DNA of 27,581 bases from Porphyromonadaceae bacterium UBA7180 (GTDB lineage: Bacteria; Bacteroidota; Bacteroidia; Bacteroidales; Muribaculaceae): positions 50,407 to 77,987 of the forward strand of contig DKVK01000093.1 in the NCBI GenBank assembly GCA_002491165.1, in the 5' to 3' direction. Positions within the stretch are counted from its first letter, which is position 1; each line of letters opens with the position of its first letter. The position numbers were made by a program, and so were the translations under genes. Shown in pieces: positions 1-7,406 of the stretch. The notes beneath the pieces are model-generated. The model did no database searches. It worked only from the letters and a program-made list of their open reading frames with translations, and was not told the origin of the DNA.

Positions 1-55
1 AACCCAAGACCCCAACATTAAAAGTGTTGTGCTCTACCAACTGAGCTAGCGAATC
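1..55 (-). tRNA. tRNA-Lys (anticodon UUU), 3' end cut off by window edge
   Basis: Read on the minus strand from 55, the sequence gives a 7-nt acceptor strand GATTCGC, then TA, a D arm GCTC-AGTTGGTA-GAGC, and an anticodon stem CAACA/TGTTG around the loop CTTTTAA. The anticodon is therefore TTT (Lys). The 5' strand of the T stem is just visible before the window ends. The T loop, the 3' acceptor strand and the CCA end lie outside. A consensus Bacteroidetes promoter lies about 85-115 bp upstream on the same strand. Identity is firm from the cloverleaf; only the 3' boundary is unknown. Confidence 0.93.
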
Positions 56-138
56 ATCATTGTTTTGCATCTCGGGAACTGCCTTTGCAGTGAGCTTTCT
101 CGGCTCGTTGTGCAGGGGTTTGTCCCTCAATTGCGGTG

Positions 139-170
139 CAAAGTTACTGCCTTTTTTTATTCTGTGCAAA
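139..170 (-). promoter_or_regulatory. Bacteroidetes-type promoter for tRNA-Lys
   Basis: On the minus strand, TTTG (170-167) is followed after 20 nt by TAACTTTG (146-139), an exact match to the -33/-7 consensus TTTG-N19..21-TAnnTTTG. Transcription would start near 132 and run through a leader of about 75 nt into the tRNA at 55. The leader contains a small hairpin (ACTGC 78-82 / GCAGT 87-91). The gap 56-213 holds nothing else I can recognise. Confidence 0.75.
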
Positions 171-213
171 TTTTTCGGCCTCTTTTTTTACTAAATTTTT
201 ATATTTTTTCGCT

Positions 214-1311
214 TTACCTCTGATTATCAGTATTTTGCAAAATGCCGCCAATCTTGATTTCTTTCACGGGATTTACCGGGTCGGAGCTGATAATGCCGAT
301 TTTCCCGCTCAAAATGTTCCTGTCGCTTGCTGTTTCACAGTCTGTAGGAGCGACGAACGTGCACTTGATTTCTGCCGTTTTGCCAGGTTTAAGCTTCGTG
401 GGATATGTGCCTACGGTCAGTCCGGACATTAGCGAATATATGCGGTGAAGCTGCAATGGCGAGTGGCCGGCGTTGCTCACGGTGATTGTGAACTCCTTTT
501 TGACGCCGGGTTTCACATTCCCGAGCTCCACGGCAGAAGGGGATAGGACGGCCTCGGGTGCTTCGGCCAATTTTGCTGCGTTGACGGTAACGTGCGGAGG
601 AAGTATCGTCACATCGACCGATGGGGTGATGCGTCCGTCGCCGACAACAACTTCAAAAGGTTGCGATTGCGGACCGTAGAGTTTTGTATTTGTTTCCGTG
701 CCGAGGTCAACGGCTATGACGAATGTCTCGCCCGGCGGAACTGTAGCCGGACGGATATTCACCTCCACCGGGAGTTGTTTCTTTTTATTAAACACTATCT
801 TAGGCGTGATGGGATGCCGCGAGGAGTTGTAACCTGATATAAAGGTGTGTGCCGAGTTGCCGGCTTCGAGGTGGCCGAGCGCTATGATGGAGTCCGAGAG
901 GCGGAAGCTTTCCGCCGCGAAGGGATAGCGGTGGAAAAGCGAGCGCCCGGCTCCCACCACGGTGCCGCGGATGCGTATTACCTGCGGCTCAGCGTCCTGG
1001 TTTAGCCACACGCGGATAGTTTTGTCGAACGGTCCCGGTCGTCCTTCAGGGTTGTAATTGAAGATTATCCGCGCGGTGTCTCCGGGAGCTATCTCGTTCT
1101 GCGGATAGTCAACACCGGTGCAACCGCAGGAAGGGCGAACGCGGCGCACCACCATGGCGCTGTCGGTGTCGTTCACCACGCGTGCCACACCTTCGCGAAG
1201 TCCTTCGCTCTCTTCCCATGTCCCGAAGTTGTATTCCGTTTCGAGCCAGCGTGCCGAAGCTGCCGTGGCGAGCAGGAAAACAGCCGCAGCGGCTAAGGTC
1301 GGCGCTTTCAT
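214..1311 (-). CDS. Secreted DUF1573 protein, long form (365 aa)
   Basis: An N-terminal signal peptide (about residues 1-20, hydrophobic core, cleavage after ASA) leads into a DUF1573 immunoglobulin-like domain carrying the family motif Cys-Gly-Cys-Thr (around residues 62-65) and the downstream YNPEGRPGPFDKT block. A second region around residues 255-345 (VELGNVKPG... VSNAGHSPL) has the look of another Ig/ASH-like repeat. DUF1573 proteins are abundant in Bacteroidetes and lack an established function; export to the periplasm or surface is inferred from the signal peptide. The start overlaps the stop of the upstream short paralogue by 4 nt (ATGA), so the two are probably translationally coupled. 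No specific partner can be named. Confidence 0.85.
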   Translation of the reverse strand: MKAPTLAAAAVFLLATAASARWLETEYNFGTWEESEGLREGVARVVNDTDSAMVVRRVRPSCGCTGVDYPQNEIAPGDTARIIFNYNPEGRPGPFDKTIRVWLNQDAEPQVIRIRGTVVGAGRSLFHRYPFAAESFRLSDSIIALGHLEAGNSAHTFISGYNSSRHPITPKIVFNKKKQLPVEVNIRPATVPPGETFVIAVDLGTETNTKLYGPQSQPFEVVVGDGRITPSVDVTILPPHVTVNAAKLAEAPEAVLSPSAVELGNVKPGVKKEFTITVSNAGHSPLQLHRIYSLMSGLTVGTYPTKLKPGKTAEIKCTFVAPTDCETASDRNILSGKIGIISSDPVNPVKEIKIGGILQNTDNQR

Positions 1312-1700
1312 CGCTTGTTCTTGGGAGTTACGGCTCCTTTTATTTTAAGCCTGACGTTCGACGGTGAGCCGTTGGTCTTGACGGTGACGGTCTTGTCAAA
1401 GGCGCCGGGGCGCCCCGCAGGATTGTATGTGACTTTAATCTTGCCGGATTTTCCGGGAGCGATGGGCTGTTTCGGGAACTCGGGGCGTGTGCAACCGCAT
1501 TGTGCCGTGACGTCGATAATCACGAGGTTTGCATTCCCTGTATTGGTGAACTCGAAGACGTGGCTCACGGGCCCTTTGGCCTCCTGGATGGTTCCGAAGT
1601 TATAGGAAGTCTGCTCGAAGTTGATTTTAGCTTTTGCGGCGGCGTAAGCCACCAGTGCGCAGAGCGCTACGGCCATCATGGCCAGTATTGTCTTTTTCAT
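1308..1700 (-). CDS. Secreted DUF1573 protein, short form (130 aa)
   Basis: This is a signal peptide (residues 1 to about 21, ending in YAAAKA) plus one DUF1573 domain. It contains the YNFGT opening, a QCGCT motif and YNPAGRPGAFDKT. That order is the same as in the N-terminal domain of the adjacent 365-aa protein, so the two are tandem paralogues. It is the first gene of a two-gene minus-strand unit. I found no clear TAnnTTTG promoter in the gap (1701-1805) upstream on this strand. Function is unknown; the family is typically periplasmic or surface-exposed in Bacteroidetes. Confidence 0.87.
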   Translation of the reverse strand: MKKTILAMMAVALCALVAYAAAKAKINFEQTSYNFGTIQEAKGPVSHVFEFTNTGNANLVIIDVTAQCGCTRPEFPKQPIAPGKSGKIKVTYNPAGRPGAFDKTVTVKTNGSPSNVRLKIKGAVTPKNKR

Positions 1701-1805
1701 AAAGTGTGGTTTTACCTATTAGAATGTAATTTGGTGTGAAAAGTTTAATTCCATATCAGCCGGAGAATAAATAGCAGTAGAAAAAGTGAAAAAGTGGCGT
1801 AAAAA

Positions 1806-1837
1806 CTTGCGTATGAGGCAGAAATGTTGTAATTTTG
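1806..1837 (+). promoter_or_regulatory. Promoter for rplU-rpmA
   Basis: CTTG (1806-1809, one mismatch to TTTG) is followed after 20 nt by TAATTTTG (1830-1837), an exact TAnnTTTG -7 box. The transcript would start near 1843, giving a leader of about 80 nt before rplU. This leader can form two small stems: GCCAT 1852-1856 with ATGGC 1872-1876, and TCCG 1887-1890 with CGGA 1896-1899. Confidence 0.72.
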
Positions 1838-1925
1838 TGCGCTTTTACTCCGCCATGGCCTGGAAAAAGAGATGGCAATAAGGCTGTCCGCCCAACGGAA
1901 TTAACTATAAATCATATAATTAGCA

Positions 1926-2249
1926 ATGTACGCTATTGTAGAAATCAAGGGACAACAGTTCAAAGCAGAGGAAGGAAAATACCTCTATGTCCACTATCTC
2001 GGCGAAGAAACCAAAGAAGGCGATGCAGTCGTTTTCGACAAAGTGCTTCTTCTTGATGCCGACGGCGATGTTAAAATCGGTGTGCCTGCCGTTGAAGGTG
2101 CAAAAGTAAACTGCGAGGTTCTCACACCGCTCGTAAAGGGCGAGAAAGTCATCGTCTTCAAGAAGAAACGTCGCAAAGGCTACCGTCGTAAAAACGGTCA
2201 CCGTCAGTTTTTTACCAAAGTTTTAATCAAAAACATCGTTAACGCTTAA
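1926..2249 (+). CDS. rplU: 50S ribosomal protein L21
   Basis: The protein (107 aa) begins MYAIVEIKGQQFKAEEGKY, the classical bL21 opening, and has the KRRKGYRRKNGHRQ basic motif near residues 78-91 that contacts 23S rRNA. Length is normal for the family. It is the first gene of the conserved rplU-rpmA pair, with a 12-nt gap to rpmA. The leader before the ATG is AT-rich without a Shine-Dalgarno, as is usual in Bacteroidetes. It is expressed from the consensus promoter ending at 1837. Confidence 0.98.
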   Translation: MYAIVEIKGQQFKAEEGKYLYVHYLGEETKEGDAVVFDKVLLLDADGDVKIGVPAVEGAKVNCEVLTPLVKGEKVIVFKKKRRKGYRRKNGHRQFFTKVLIKNIVNA

Positions 2250-2261
2250 CACTCATCAGAA

Positions 2262-2525
2262 ATGGCACATAAGAAAGGTGTAGGTAGTTCGAAGAACGGC
2301 CGTGAATCAGAAAGCAAACGCCTGGGCGTAAAAATCTCCGGTGGGTCGAAGTGCAAAGCCGGTAACATCATCAAACGTCAGCGTGGTACACAGCACCACC
2401 CGGGTCTGAACGTAGGTATGGGCAAAGACCACACCCTGTTCGCGCTCATCGACGGTATCGTTGTGTTCTCAACCGGTAAGGAAGGACGCAAGTTCGTGAA
2501 CGTCAAGCCCTTCGAGGCTAACTAA
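2262..2525 (+). CDS. rpmA: 50S ribosomal protein L27
   Basis: The protein (87 aa) starts MAHKKGVGSSKNGRESESKR, the bL27 signature, followed by a motif near residues 40-50 (QRGTQHHPG) typical of the family. The N terminus begins directly with AHKKG. It lacks the cleavable N-terminal extension found in Firmicutes, so no processing is expected. The N-terminal arm reaches the peptidyl-transferase centre in known ribosomes. It is co-transcribed with rplU and followed by two tandem hairpins, the second being a good terminator. Confidence 0.98.
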   Translation: MAHKKGVGSSKNGRESESKRLGVKISGGSKCKAGNIIKRQRGTQHHPGLNVGMGKDHTLFALIDGIVVFSTGKEGRKFVNVKPFEAN

Positions 2526-2584
2526 GTCCCTGCAAGGTCCGATATTCGCATACGCCCCGCGAGAGCGTTGCGGATAAAGACATA

Positions 2585-2630
2585 AAAGCACAGGCGGCCG
2601 CAGCTCCAAGTCTGCGGCCGCCCTTGCTTT
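2585..2630. terminator. Bidirectional intrinsic terminator between rpmA and the phosphate transporter
   Basis: A perfect 11-bp GC-rich stem, GGCGGCCGCAG (2593-2603) with CTGCGGCCGCC (2612-2622), has an 8-nt loop. It is flanked by AAAGCA/TGCTTT, which also pair. It ends in a T run on the plus strand and in TTTTATG on the minus strand, so it can serve both converging genes. A weaker hairpin (CGCA-t-ACGC / GCGTTGCG, 2547-2572) precedes it on the rpmA side. Confidence 0.88.
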
Positions 2631-2646
2631 TTATGGGTGTTGAAGA

Positions 2647-4950
2647 TTAAGATTCTGGAACGAAGTTAGGTGCCGGGGCGGCTGTTTGCGCCGGATGACC
2701 GGTGAAGCCCGTGTCGAGCAGCTTGGCGTAGGCGCGGATGTACTTGCGGATTGTTGATACCATCTCGTTGGTTTCCTGGAGGATGTTGAGGTACACATAC
2801 ATGACGCCCAGCGATGAGGCATCTCCGGTGCGTATCTGCTCATAGAGGCGGTGGTAAGTGGAGGAAAGTTCGTTCTTTATCACTTCGCACTCGTGGCGCA
2901 GATAATTGGCGGTGACGGCGTCTTCGGAGTTCAGCATGTCCAGAACGTCGTTGAAGAGTGTATCGATGCGCGTACGCAGGAGTGCGAACTGCTCGCGTTG
3001 CGGTTCGGGAAGGGGCTTGAAGTTGTTCGACACATGTTCGCGTCCGGTTTCTGCAATGCGCCGCAGGTGGTAGAGTATCGACATGCAGCAGTTGTTGGCC
3101 AGGTGGAACCATGCGCTTTTCTCCATGCCGAGTCCGCGGGGAACGCGCCGCAGACAGAGTGTTTCCTTCCGGCGGTCCGATTTCAGGACGTCCTTGTGGC
3201 GGCGCAGTGCCTGTTCTGTTTTTGAAAGGGTTTTAAGGTCATCGTTGGCAAATCCTGTCGTCGCCGCCGTGTAGCTTTGTGCTGCGAAAGCGAGGAATGT
3301 GCTTTGTTTCAGCGTGATGTATTCTTTGAGCATCGGCCAAAGCGGTGTGTCGGAGTCGGCCGAAAGTATGGCCGAGAAGAGCGTGTCGCCGTTCTCCTCC
3401 TTTTCCTTCATGGAGAAGCGGCGGTTGCTGCGTATGATAATCACCACAGCCACGATAGCCAACGCGAACATAACCCACTGTCCGCCCAGGTGCATGAGCA
3501 ACACTATGAGTCCGGCACCGAGGAATGCCACGCCTGCGGTAATGAACCATCCGCCGATTACCGAAATAACTCCGGTGATGCGGAATACGGCGCTCTCGCG
3601 GCTCCATGCTCGGTCGGAAAGCGATGTGCCCATGGCCACCATGAATGTGACGAAAGTTGTGGAGAGCGGCAACTTCATCGACGTTCCCGCGGCTATGAGT
3701 ACCGAAGCGAGCACCAGGTTTATGGAAGCGCGGATGAGGTCGAAGGCCGCACCCTGTTCCATGATGGTCCGGTCTACGTTAAAGCGTTCCATTACCTTCC
3801 GGCGCAGGCGCGGAGGTGTCACGCGGTCCACCCATGCAAGGGCCGAAAGCATCCATCTTACCAGACGCCGCGCCAGCCTTGACGACCCGAACATTTCTTC
3901 CCCTTCGTCTTGCGACCCGAGTCCGATTTCGGTCTGCGACACCTTCTGTGCTTTCTTGGATGTGGCGAGAGAAACCACCATTATCAATCCCGCTCCGACC
4001 AGGAACCATGTGGACGTGGAGGAAGGCCCGTTGAGCGAACCCATAAGGAAGCCGGTGGAGTCGCCCGCTCCGTTGGCGGAATAGTCTTGCCACGAGGAAA
4101 ATCCGGTCAGAGGCACACCGATGAAGTTCACCAGGTCATTGCCGGCAAAAGCCACCGCCAGCGAGAAGGTCCCTACAAGTACTATCACCTTCAGTACGTT
4201 GACTTTCAATATGTAAAGAAGTTGCATCAGCAATGTGCTGACAACGAGGGTGATACCGAGTATTTGCCACGTATGTGTGGCGATATAGTCTTTCACGCCG
4301 GGGGTCATGAAGGTGAGGTCCTTGGTCCCTTTCAGCAACATGAAGAAGATGATGGCCGTGATGCTGATTCCGCCGAAGATTCCGATTTTCCATTTCAGCG
4401 TACTGCGGTAGTTGAAGGTGAAGATAAGCCGCGACAGCCATTGCACCAATGTCCCGAAGAAGAAAGCTATTGCCACCGACAGGAAAATGCCCAATATCAC
4501 TGACAGTGCCTTTTCGGTGTTGAGCAGGTCGCCCAGTCCGAGGTCGGTTCCTCCTGACGCCATCTTAAGCAGTGCTACCACAAAGGTTGCACCCAACAGT
4601 TCGAAGACCATCGAAACTGTCGTGGATGTCGGCATTCCGAGCGAGTTGAAGACATCGAGTAATATTATGTCAGTGACCATCACCGCCATAAATATGCAGA
4701 CAAGGTCATAAAACGAAAAATGCTCGGGACGGAAGATTCCGTGCCGGGCAATGTCCATCATGCCGTTGCTAAGCGCCGCGCCTATGAAGACACCAACCGA
4801 CGCGATGATGAGGATGGTTTTGAATGATGCGGCTTTAGAGCCCAAGGCGGAGTTGAGGAAGTTTACGGCGTCGTTGCTCACTCCCACCCACAGGTCGAAG
4901 ATGGCCAGGAGGAATAGAAATACTATGACGCATAAAAAAATCGTATCCAT
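2647..4950 (-). CDS. PiT-family inorganic phosphate transporter with C-terminal PhoU-like domain
   Basis: The N-terminal ~530 residues are hydrophobic with many membrane segments and hold the two inverted PiT signature repeats: GVSNDAVNFLNSALGSKAA near the start and AGNDLVNF about 270 residues later. PiT proteins import phosphate with H+ or Na+. From about residue 530 the chain becomes soluble and helical (cytoplasmic), resembling the PhoU/DUF47-type domain fused to many Bacteroidetes PiT proteins. I chose the ATG at 4950 (starting MDTIFLC), because membrane segment 1 begins right there; an upstream in-frame ATG at 4977 adds nine residues. The adjacent two-component system and direct repeats upstream suggest phosphate control. 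Substrate specificity is from family, not direct evidence. Confidence 0.9.
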   Translation of the reverse strand: MDTIFLCVIVFLFLLAIFDLWVGVSNDAVNFLNSALGSKAASFKTILIIASVGVFIGAALSNGMMDIARHGIFRPEHFSFYDLVCIFMAVMVTDIILLDVFNSLGMPTSTTVSMVFELLGATFVVALLKMASGGTDLGLGDLLNTEKALSVILGIFLSVAIAFFFGTLVQWLSRLIFTFNYRSTLKWKIGIFGGISITAIIFFMLLKGTKDLTFMTPGVKDYIATHTWQILGITLVVSTLLMQLLYILKVNVLKVIVLVGTFSLAVAFAGNDLVNFIGVPLTGFSSWQDYSANGAGDSTGFLMGSLNGPSSTSTWFLVGAGLIMVVSLATSKKAQKVSQTEIGLGSQDEGEEMFGSSRLARRLVRWMLSALAWVDRVTPPRLRRKVMERFNVDRTIMEQGAAFDLIRASINLVLASVLIAAGTSMKLPLSTTFVTFMVAMGTSLSDRAWSRESAVFRITGVISVIGGWFITAGVAFLGAGLIVLLMHLGGQWVMFALAIVAVVIIIRSNRRFSMKEKEENGDTLFSAILSADSDTPLWPMLKEYITLKQSTFLAFAAQSYTAATTGFANDDLKTLSKTEQALRRHKDVLKSDRRKETLCLRRVPRGLGMEKSAWFHLANNCCMSILYHLRRIAETGREHVSNNFKPLPEPQREQFALLRTRIDTLFNDVLDMLNSEDAVTANYLRHECEVIKNELSSTYHRLYEQIRTGDASSLGVMYVYLNILQETNEMVSTIRKYIRAYAKLLDTGFTGHPAQTAAPAPNFVPES

Positions 4951-5046
4951 AGCAATGATTTTAATATGATTTGGCAAGTGTTCAAGTTTTTAACGTTTTA
5001 CACTTACTCATGGATTGAGCACTTGCCTGTTAAATTATTTTCATTG

Positions 5047-5054
5047 CAAAATTA
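5047..5054 (-). promoter_or_regulatory. -7 box of the phosphate transporter promoter
   Basis: Reading minus, 5054-5047 is TAATTTTG, an exact TAnnTTTG -7 box. No TTTG sits at the usual 19-21 nt upstream (the nearest TTTG is only 14 nt away, 5072-5069). A poor -33 is what one expects of an activator-dependent promoter, and putative activator repeats lie just upstream at 5086-5103. The predicted leader is about 90 nt. Confidence 0.5.
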
Positions 5055-5085
5055 GAATACGATTATGACAAAGGAGTTGCCTACT

Positions 5086-5103
5086 TGTTACAAAAATGTT
5101 AAA
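5086..5103. promoter_or_regulatory. 11-bp-spaced direct repeat, putative response-regulator (Pho-type) box upstream of the phosphate transporter
   Basis: TGTTACAAAAATGTTAAA contains two half sites, TGTTACA (5086) and TGTTAAA (5097), exactly 11 bp apart. That is the geometry used by PhoB/PhoP-type OmpR regulators. It lies about 32 bp upstream of the -7 box of the transporter and overlaps the 3' end of the kinase gene. A closely similar repeat lies before the response regulator (7279-7296). The function is inferred from position and spacing. Confidence 0.5.
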
Positions 5104-6544
5104 CTTGAGATTCTGTGGGGAAACATATAGTGAAACGAAGCCCGTGGGGCTGTTCCGGGTAGACTGTAATACTCGCCCCGTGCCAAAGAAGAGCGTTCTT
5201 GACTATGGCGAGACCGAGTCCGGTGCCTCCCGAAGCGCGCGAACGGCCTTTGTCCACGCGGTAGAAACGCTCGAAGATATGCACCAGATGTTCCGGGGCT
5301 ATGCCGTCGCCGTCGTCTACGAATGTAATAACGGTGTGTTCTCTGTCTTTCATGGCGCTGATTGTTACCCTCGTGCCGTTGCTGTACTTCACCGCGTTGC
5401 TGAACAGGTTGCGGAACACCGATTCCAGCAGTTCGCGGTTTCCTTCAAAAGGTATTTCGCCCTTCACTTTATTTATAATGGCGATGCCGGCATGTCCGGC
5501 CGCCGGCTCAAACTCCACGCAGACGTCTTCTATCACCCTGCAGAGGTCAAGCGGTGCTTTCTCTATGGAATGTGCGCCGTCTTCGATACGCGTCAGAGAA
5601 GCCACGTCTTCAAGCAGGTTTTGCAGCCGGGCATTGTGCTCCATGCAGCGCCGCAGGAACTCCCGCCGCTTCTCTTCGGGCAACCCCGGATGGTAAAGCA
5701 GTGTCTCCAGGCAAAGACCCATTGCCGCAACCGGCGTTTTCAGCTCATGGTTAATATTATTGGTAAGTTGCCGTTTTATGCGGTTTTTGTCTTCCTGTTG
5801 CTTCATGGCGTCTTTGTGTTCGCGGTCGCGGTCGGCAAGCGCCTGTTGCAGTCGCGAATACAGCCGCACTATATGGTTCGAGATGTCACCCAGCTCATTA
5901 TGTGGGAAGGCGTCGGTATCATAAATTCTCTCGCCGCGCTCCGCCTTGCGTGCGAACTCGTTGAGCCGCGACACGTTGCGGCCCAGGTTGCGCGTGGCGA
6001 AGTAACCCAGTGTACACACCGCCGCCGCGATGAGGAAAGTTATCCATAGGAAAGTGAAATCAGGCGCCAGCAGCTGGTGTAAGGAAGTGGAGTAGGGGAC
6101 GGCCGAACGTACTATCACGCCGTCTCCGCGTGTCGCCGAGTAGAAATATTGCAGTCCTGTTTCGCTGCTGTGGCGGCGAACATCGTAGCCTTGCCCCGAG
6201 GTCATGGCTTCGCGCACTTCTTCGCGGTCAAGGTGCGAGGCCTTGGGTAGGGAATCGAGCGAGTTGTCGAATATCATCTGCCCGTCAGTGTCGATTATGC
6301 TTATGCGCAGGTCGGGCATCGGTTTCGATATCCGCGAAATAACGGTGTCCCCCTCAGTGAGGTTGTCGAGAATGCGGGTGTTGTAGGCTTGCAGGCGTAT
6401 ATTCAGCTCATCGGCCTTGAACTCACGTTCGCGCATGTATTGGAAAGTGGCGAAGGCCGTTACCATCAGGGCGGCGAAACTCAGCAGTCCGGCGAAGAGC
6501 ACACGGTGGAAGGCTACGCGCCTATTCAATGAAGCCATAGCCAT
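5099..6544 (-). CDS. Sensor histidine kinase, PhoR-like position
   Basis: This membrane kinase has TM1 at about residues 13-35, an extracytoplasmic region of about 125 residues, and TM2 at about 163-184. A linker with a HAMP-like stretch follows. The HisKA H box is NHELKTP with H266, the N box NLFSNAVKYS has N383, the G1 box is DDGDG (410-414) and the G2 box is GGTGLGL (439-445). All catalytic boxes are intact. Its start lies inside the end of the response regulator gene (23-nt overlap; ATGs at 6544 and 6538 are both possible), so the pair is co-translated. Ligand cannot be read from sequence. A role in phosphate sensing is inferred from the neighbouring PiT-PhoU gene and shared repeats. Confidence 0.92.
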   Translation of the reverse strand: MAMASLNRRVAFHRVLFAGLLSFAALMVTAFATFQYMREREFKADELNIRLQAYNTRILDNLTEGDTVISRISKPMPDLRISIIDTDGQMIFDNSLDSLPKASHLDREEVREAMTSGQGYDVRRHSSETGLQYFYSATRGDGVIVRSAVPYSTSLHQLLAPDFTFLWITFLIAAAVCTLGYFATRNLGRNVSRLNEFARKAERGERIYDTDAFPHNELGDISNHIVRLYSRLQQALADRDREHKDAMKQQEDKNRIKRQLTNNINHELKTPVAAMGLCLETLLYHPGLPEEKRREFLRRCMEHNARLQNLLEDVASLTRIEDGAHSIEKAPLDLCRVIEDVCVEFEPAAGHAGIAIINKVKGEIPFEGNRELLESVFRNLFSNAVKYSNGTRVTISAMKDREHTVITFVDDGDGIAPEHLVHIFERFYRVDKGRSRASGGTGLGLAIVKNALLWHGASITVYPEQPHGLRFTICFPTESQV

Positions 6545-7214
6545 AGCCGGTTCGTGTGTGTATGTGTTGGCCGTAGTCCCCGAGTTTGGCGCGCAGGCGG
6601 CGTATGTTGACGTCCACCACGCGGTCCACCACTATGACATCTTCGGGCCAAACGCGTTCTATAAGCTCCTGGCGTGTGAAGATGCGTCCCGGATTGGCCA
6701 GGAGCAGCGATATTATCTCGAACTCCTTTCGCGGCATCCTCACCTCCCGGCCGTCTACGGTACAGCGTTTGTCAGCCAGCGAGAGGGAGAGGCCGCGATA
6801 GCTTAGCGTCTCGTGTTTCCGTTCAGTCGCGGGATGCGCTCCGGTACGCCGTAGCACACTGCGAACGCGTGCCAGAAGCGTCCGCAGCGAGTATGGCTTC
6901 GTTATATAGTCGTCCGCGCCCAGGTCGAGCCCTCCCACAATGTCGTTTTCGGTGGTTTTCGCAGTGCAGAAGATTACCGGGATGTGCGCCGTGTCGCTGC
7001 GCTTTTTCAGTATCTCGGCAAGTTGCAGACCGCTCATGTAGCCCATCATTATATCGAGCAGAAACAGTGAATACTCCTCGAGGCGCAGCGTCAGCGCTTC
7101 CTCGGCGCTAAGGGCCGTGTCAGCCTCGTAACCCTCGCTTTCGAGGTTGAAACGCAACAATTCGCAAAGGGTCTCTTCGTCATCAACTACCAGTATCTTT
7201 GGTCGCTTTTCCAT
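6522..7214 (-). CDS. OmpR/PhoB-family response regulator
   Basis: The receiver domain (residues 1-120) has the acidic pair D11/D12, phospho-acceptor D54 (LLDIMM), T84 and K106. The C-terminal winged helix (about 130-230) ends with the typical HTRTGYGYGFIE wing. The 230-aa length matches OmpR-family regulators. It comes first in a response regulator-kinase operon and overlaps the kinase start. A -7 box at 7241-7234 and a 11-bp direct repeat at 7279-7296 stand upstream, consistent with autoregulation. PhoB is the best guess of the regulon because of the adjacent phosphate transporter, but other OmpR-family roles are not excluded. Confidence 0.93.
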   Translation of the reverse strand: MEKRPKILVVDDEETLCELLRFNLESEGYEADTALSAEEALTLRLEEYSLFLLDIMMGYMSGLQLAEILKKRSDTAHIPVIFCTAKTTENDIVGGLDLGADDYITKPYSLRTLLARVRSVLRRTGAHPATERKHETLSYRGLSLSLADKRCTVDGREVRMPRKEFEIISLLLANPGRIFTRQELIERVWPEDVIVVDRVVDVNIRRLRAKLGDYGQHIHTRTGYGYGFIE

Positions 7215-7233
7215 TATTAATTGTTTTGTGGCG

Positions 7234-7241
7234 CAAATTTA
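7234..7241 (-). promoter_or_regulatory. -7 box of the response regulator/kinase operon
   Basis: The minus strand reads TAAATTTG at 7241-7234, matching TAnnTTTG, with about 20 nt to the start codon at 7214. No TTTG is found at the expected -33 position, as with the transporter promoter. This suggests dependence on an activator binding the repeat at 7279-7296. Confidence 0.5.
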
Positions 7242-7278
7242 ATACTATATTCCGGAACATAGGGCCTTTTTCTCTAAG

Positions 7279-7296
7279 TGTAACAAAAATGTAACA
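7279..7296. promoter_or_regulatory. 11-bp-spaced direct repeat, putative response-regulator box between divergent genes
   Basis: TGTAACAAAAATGTAACA consists of two perfect TGTAACA half sites 11 bp apart (7279 and 7290). It lies 38 bp upstream of the -7 box of the response regulator and about 110 bp before the divergent HdeD-like gene, so it could serve either. It resembles the repeat at 5086-5103. I read it as a target of the local OmpR-type regulator; this is an inference. Confidence 0.52.
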
Positions 7297-7406
7297 AGAA
7301 AGTCGTTTCTGAGACATTGAACAAAGACATGTTATAATTCGTTATCAAATACAAAAAGATTAAAGTATCTTCAGGAAAAGCACACAATTATTTAACACAT
7401 ACAGTT

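Noticed and set aside
5096..6049. A 317-codon plus-strand frame opposite the histidine kinase
   Set aside because: The kinase has all catalytic boxes on the minus strand; the opposing frame has none and starts within the regulatory repeat.
7317..7338. E. coli-like TTGAAC ... TATAAT boxes before the HdeD-like gene
   Set aside because: The spacing is only 10 nt, and Bacteroidetes use the different -33/-7 boxes, so this is not a credible promoter.
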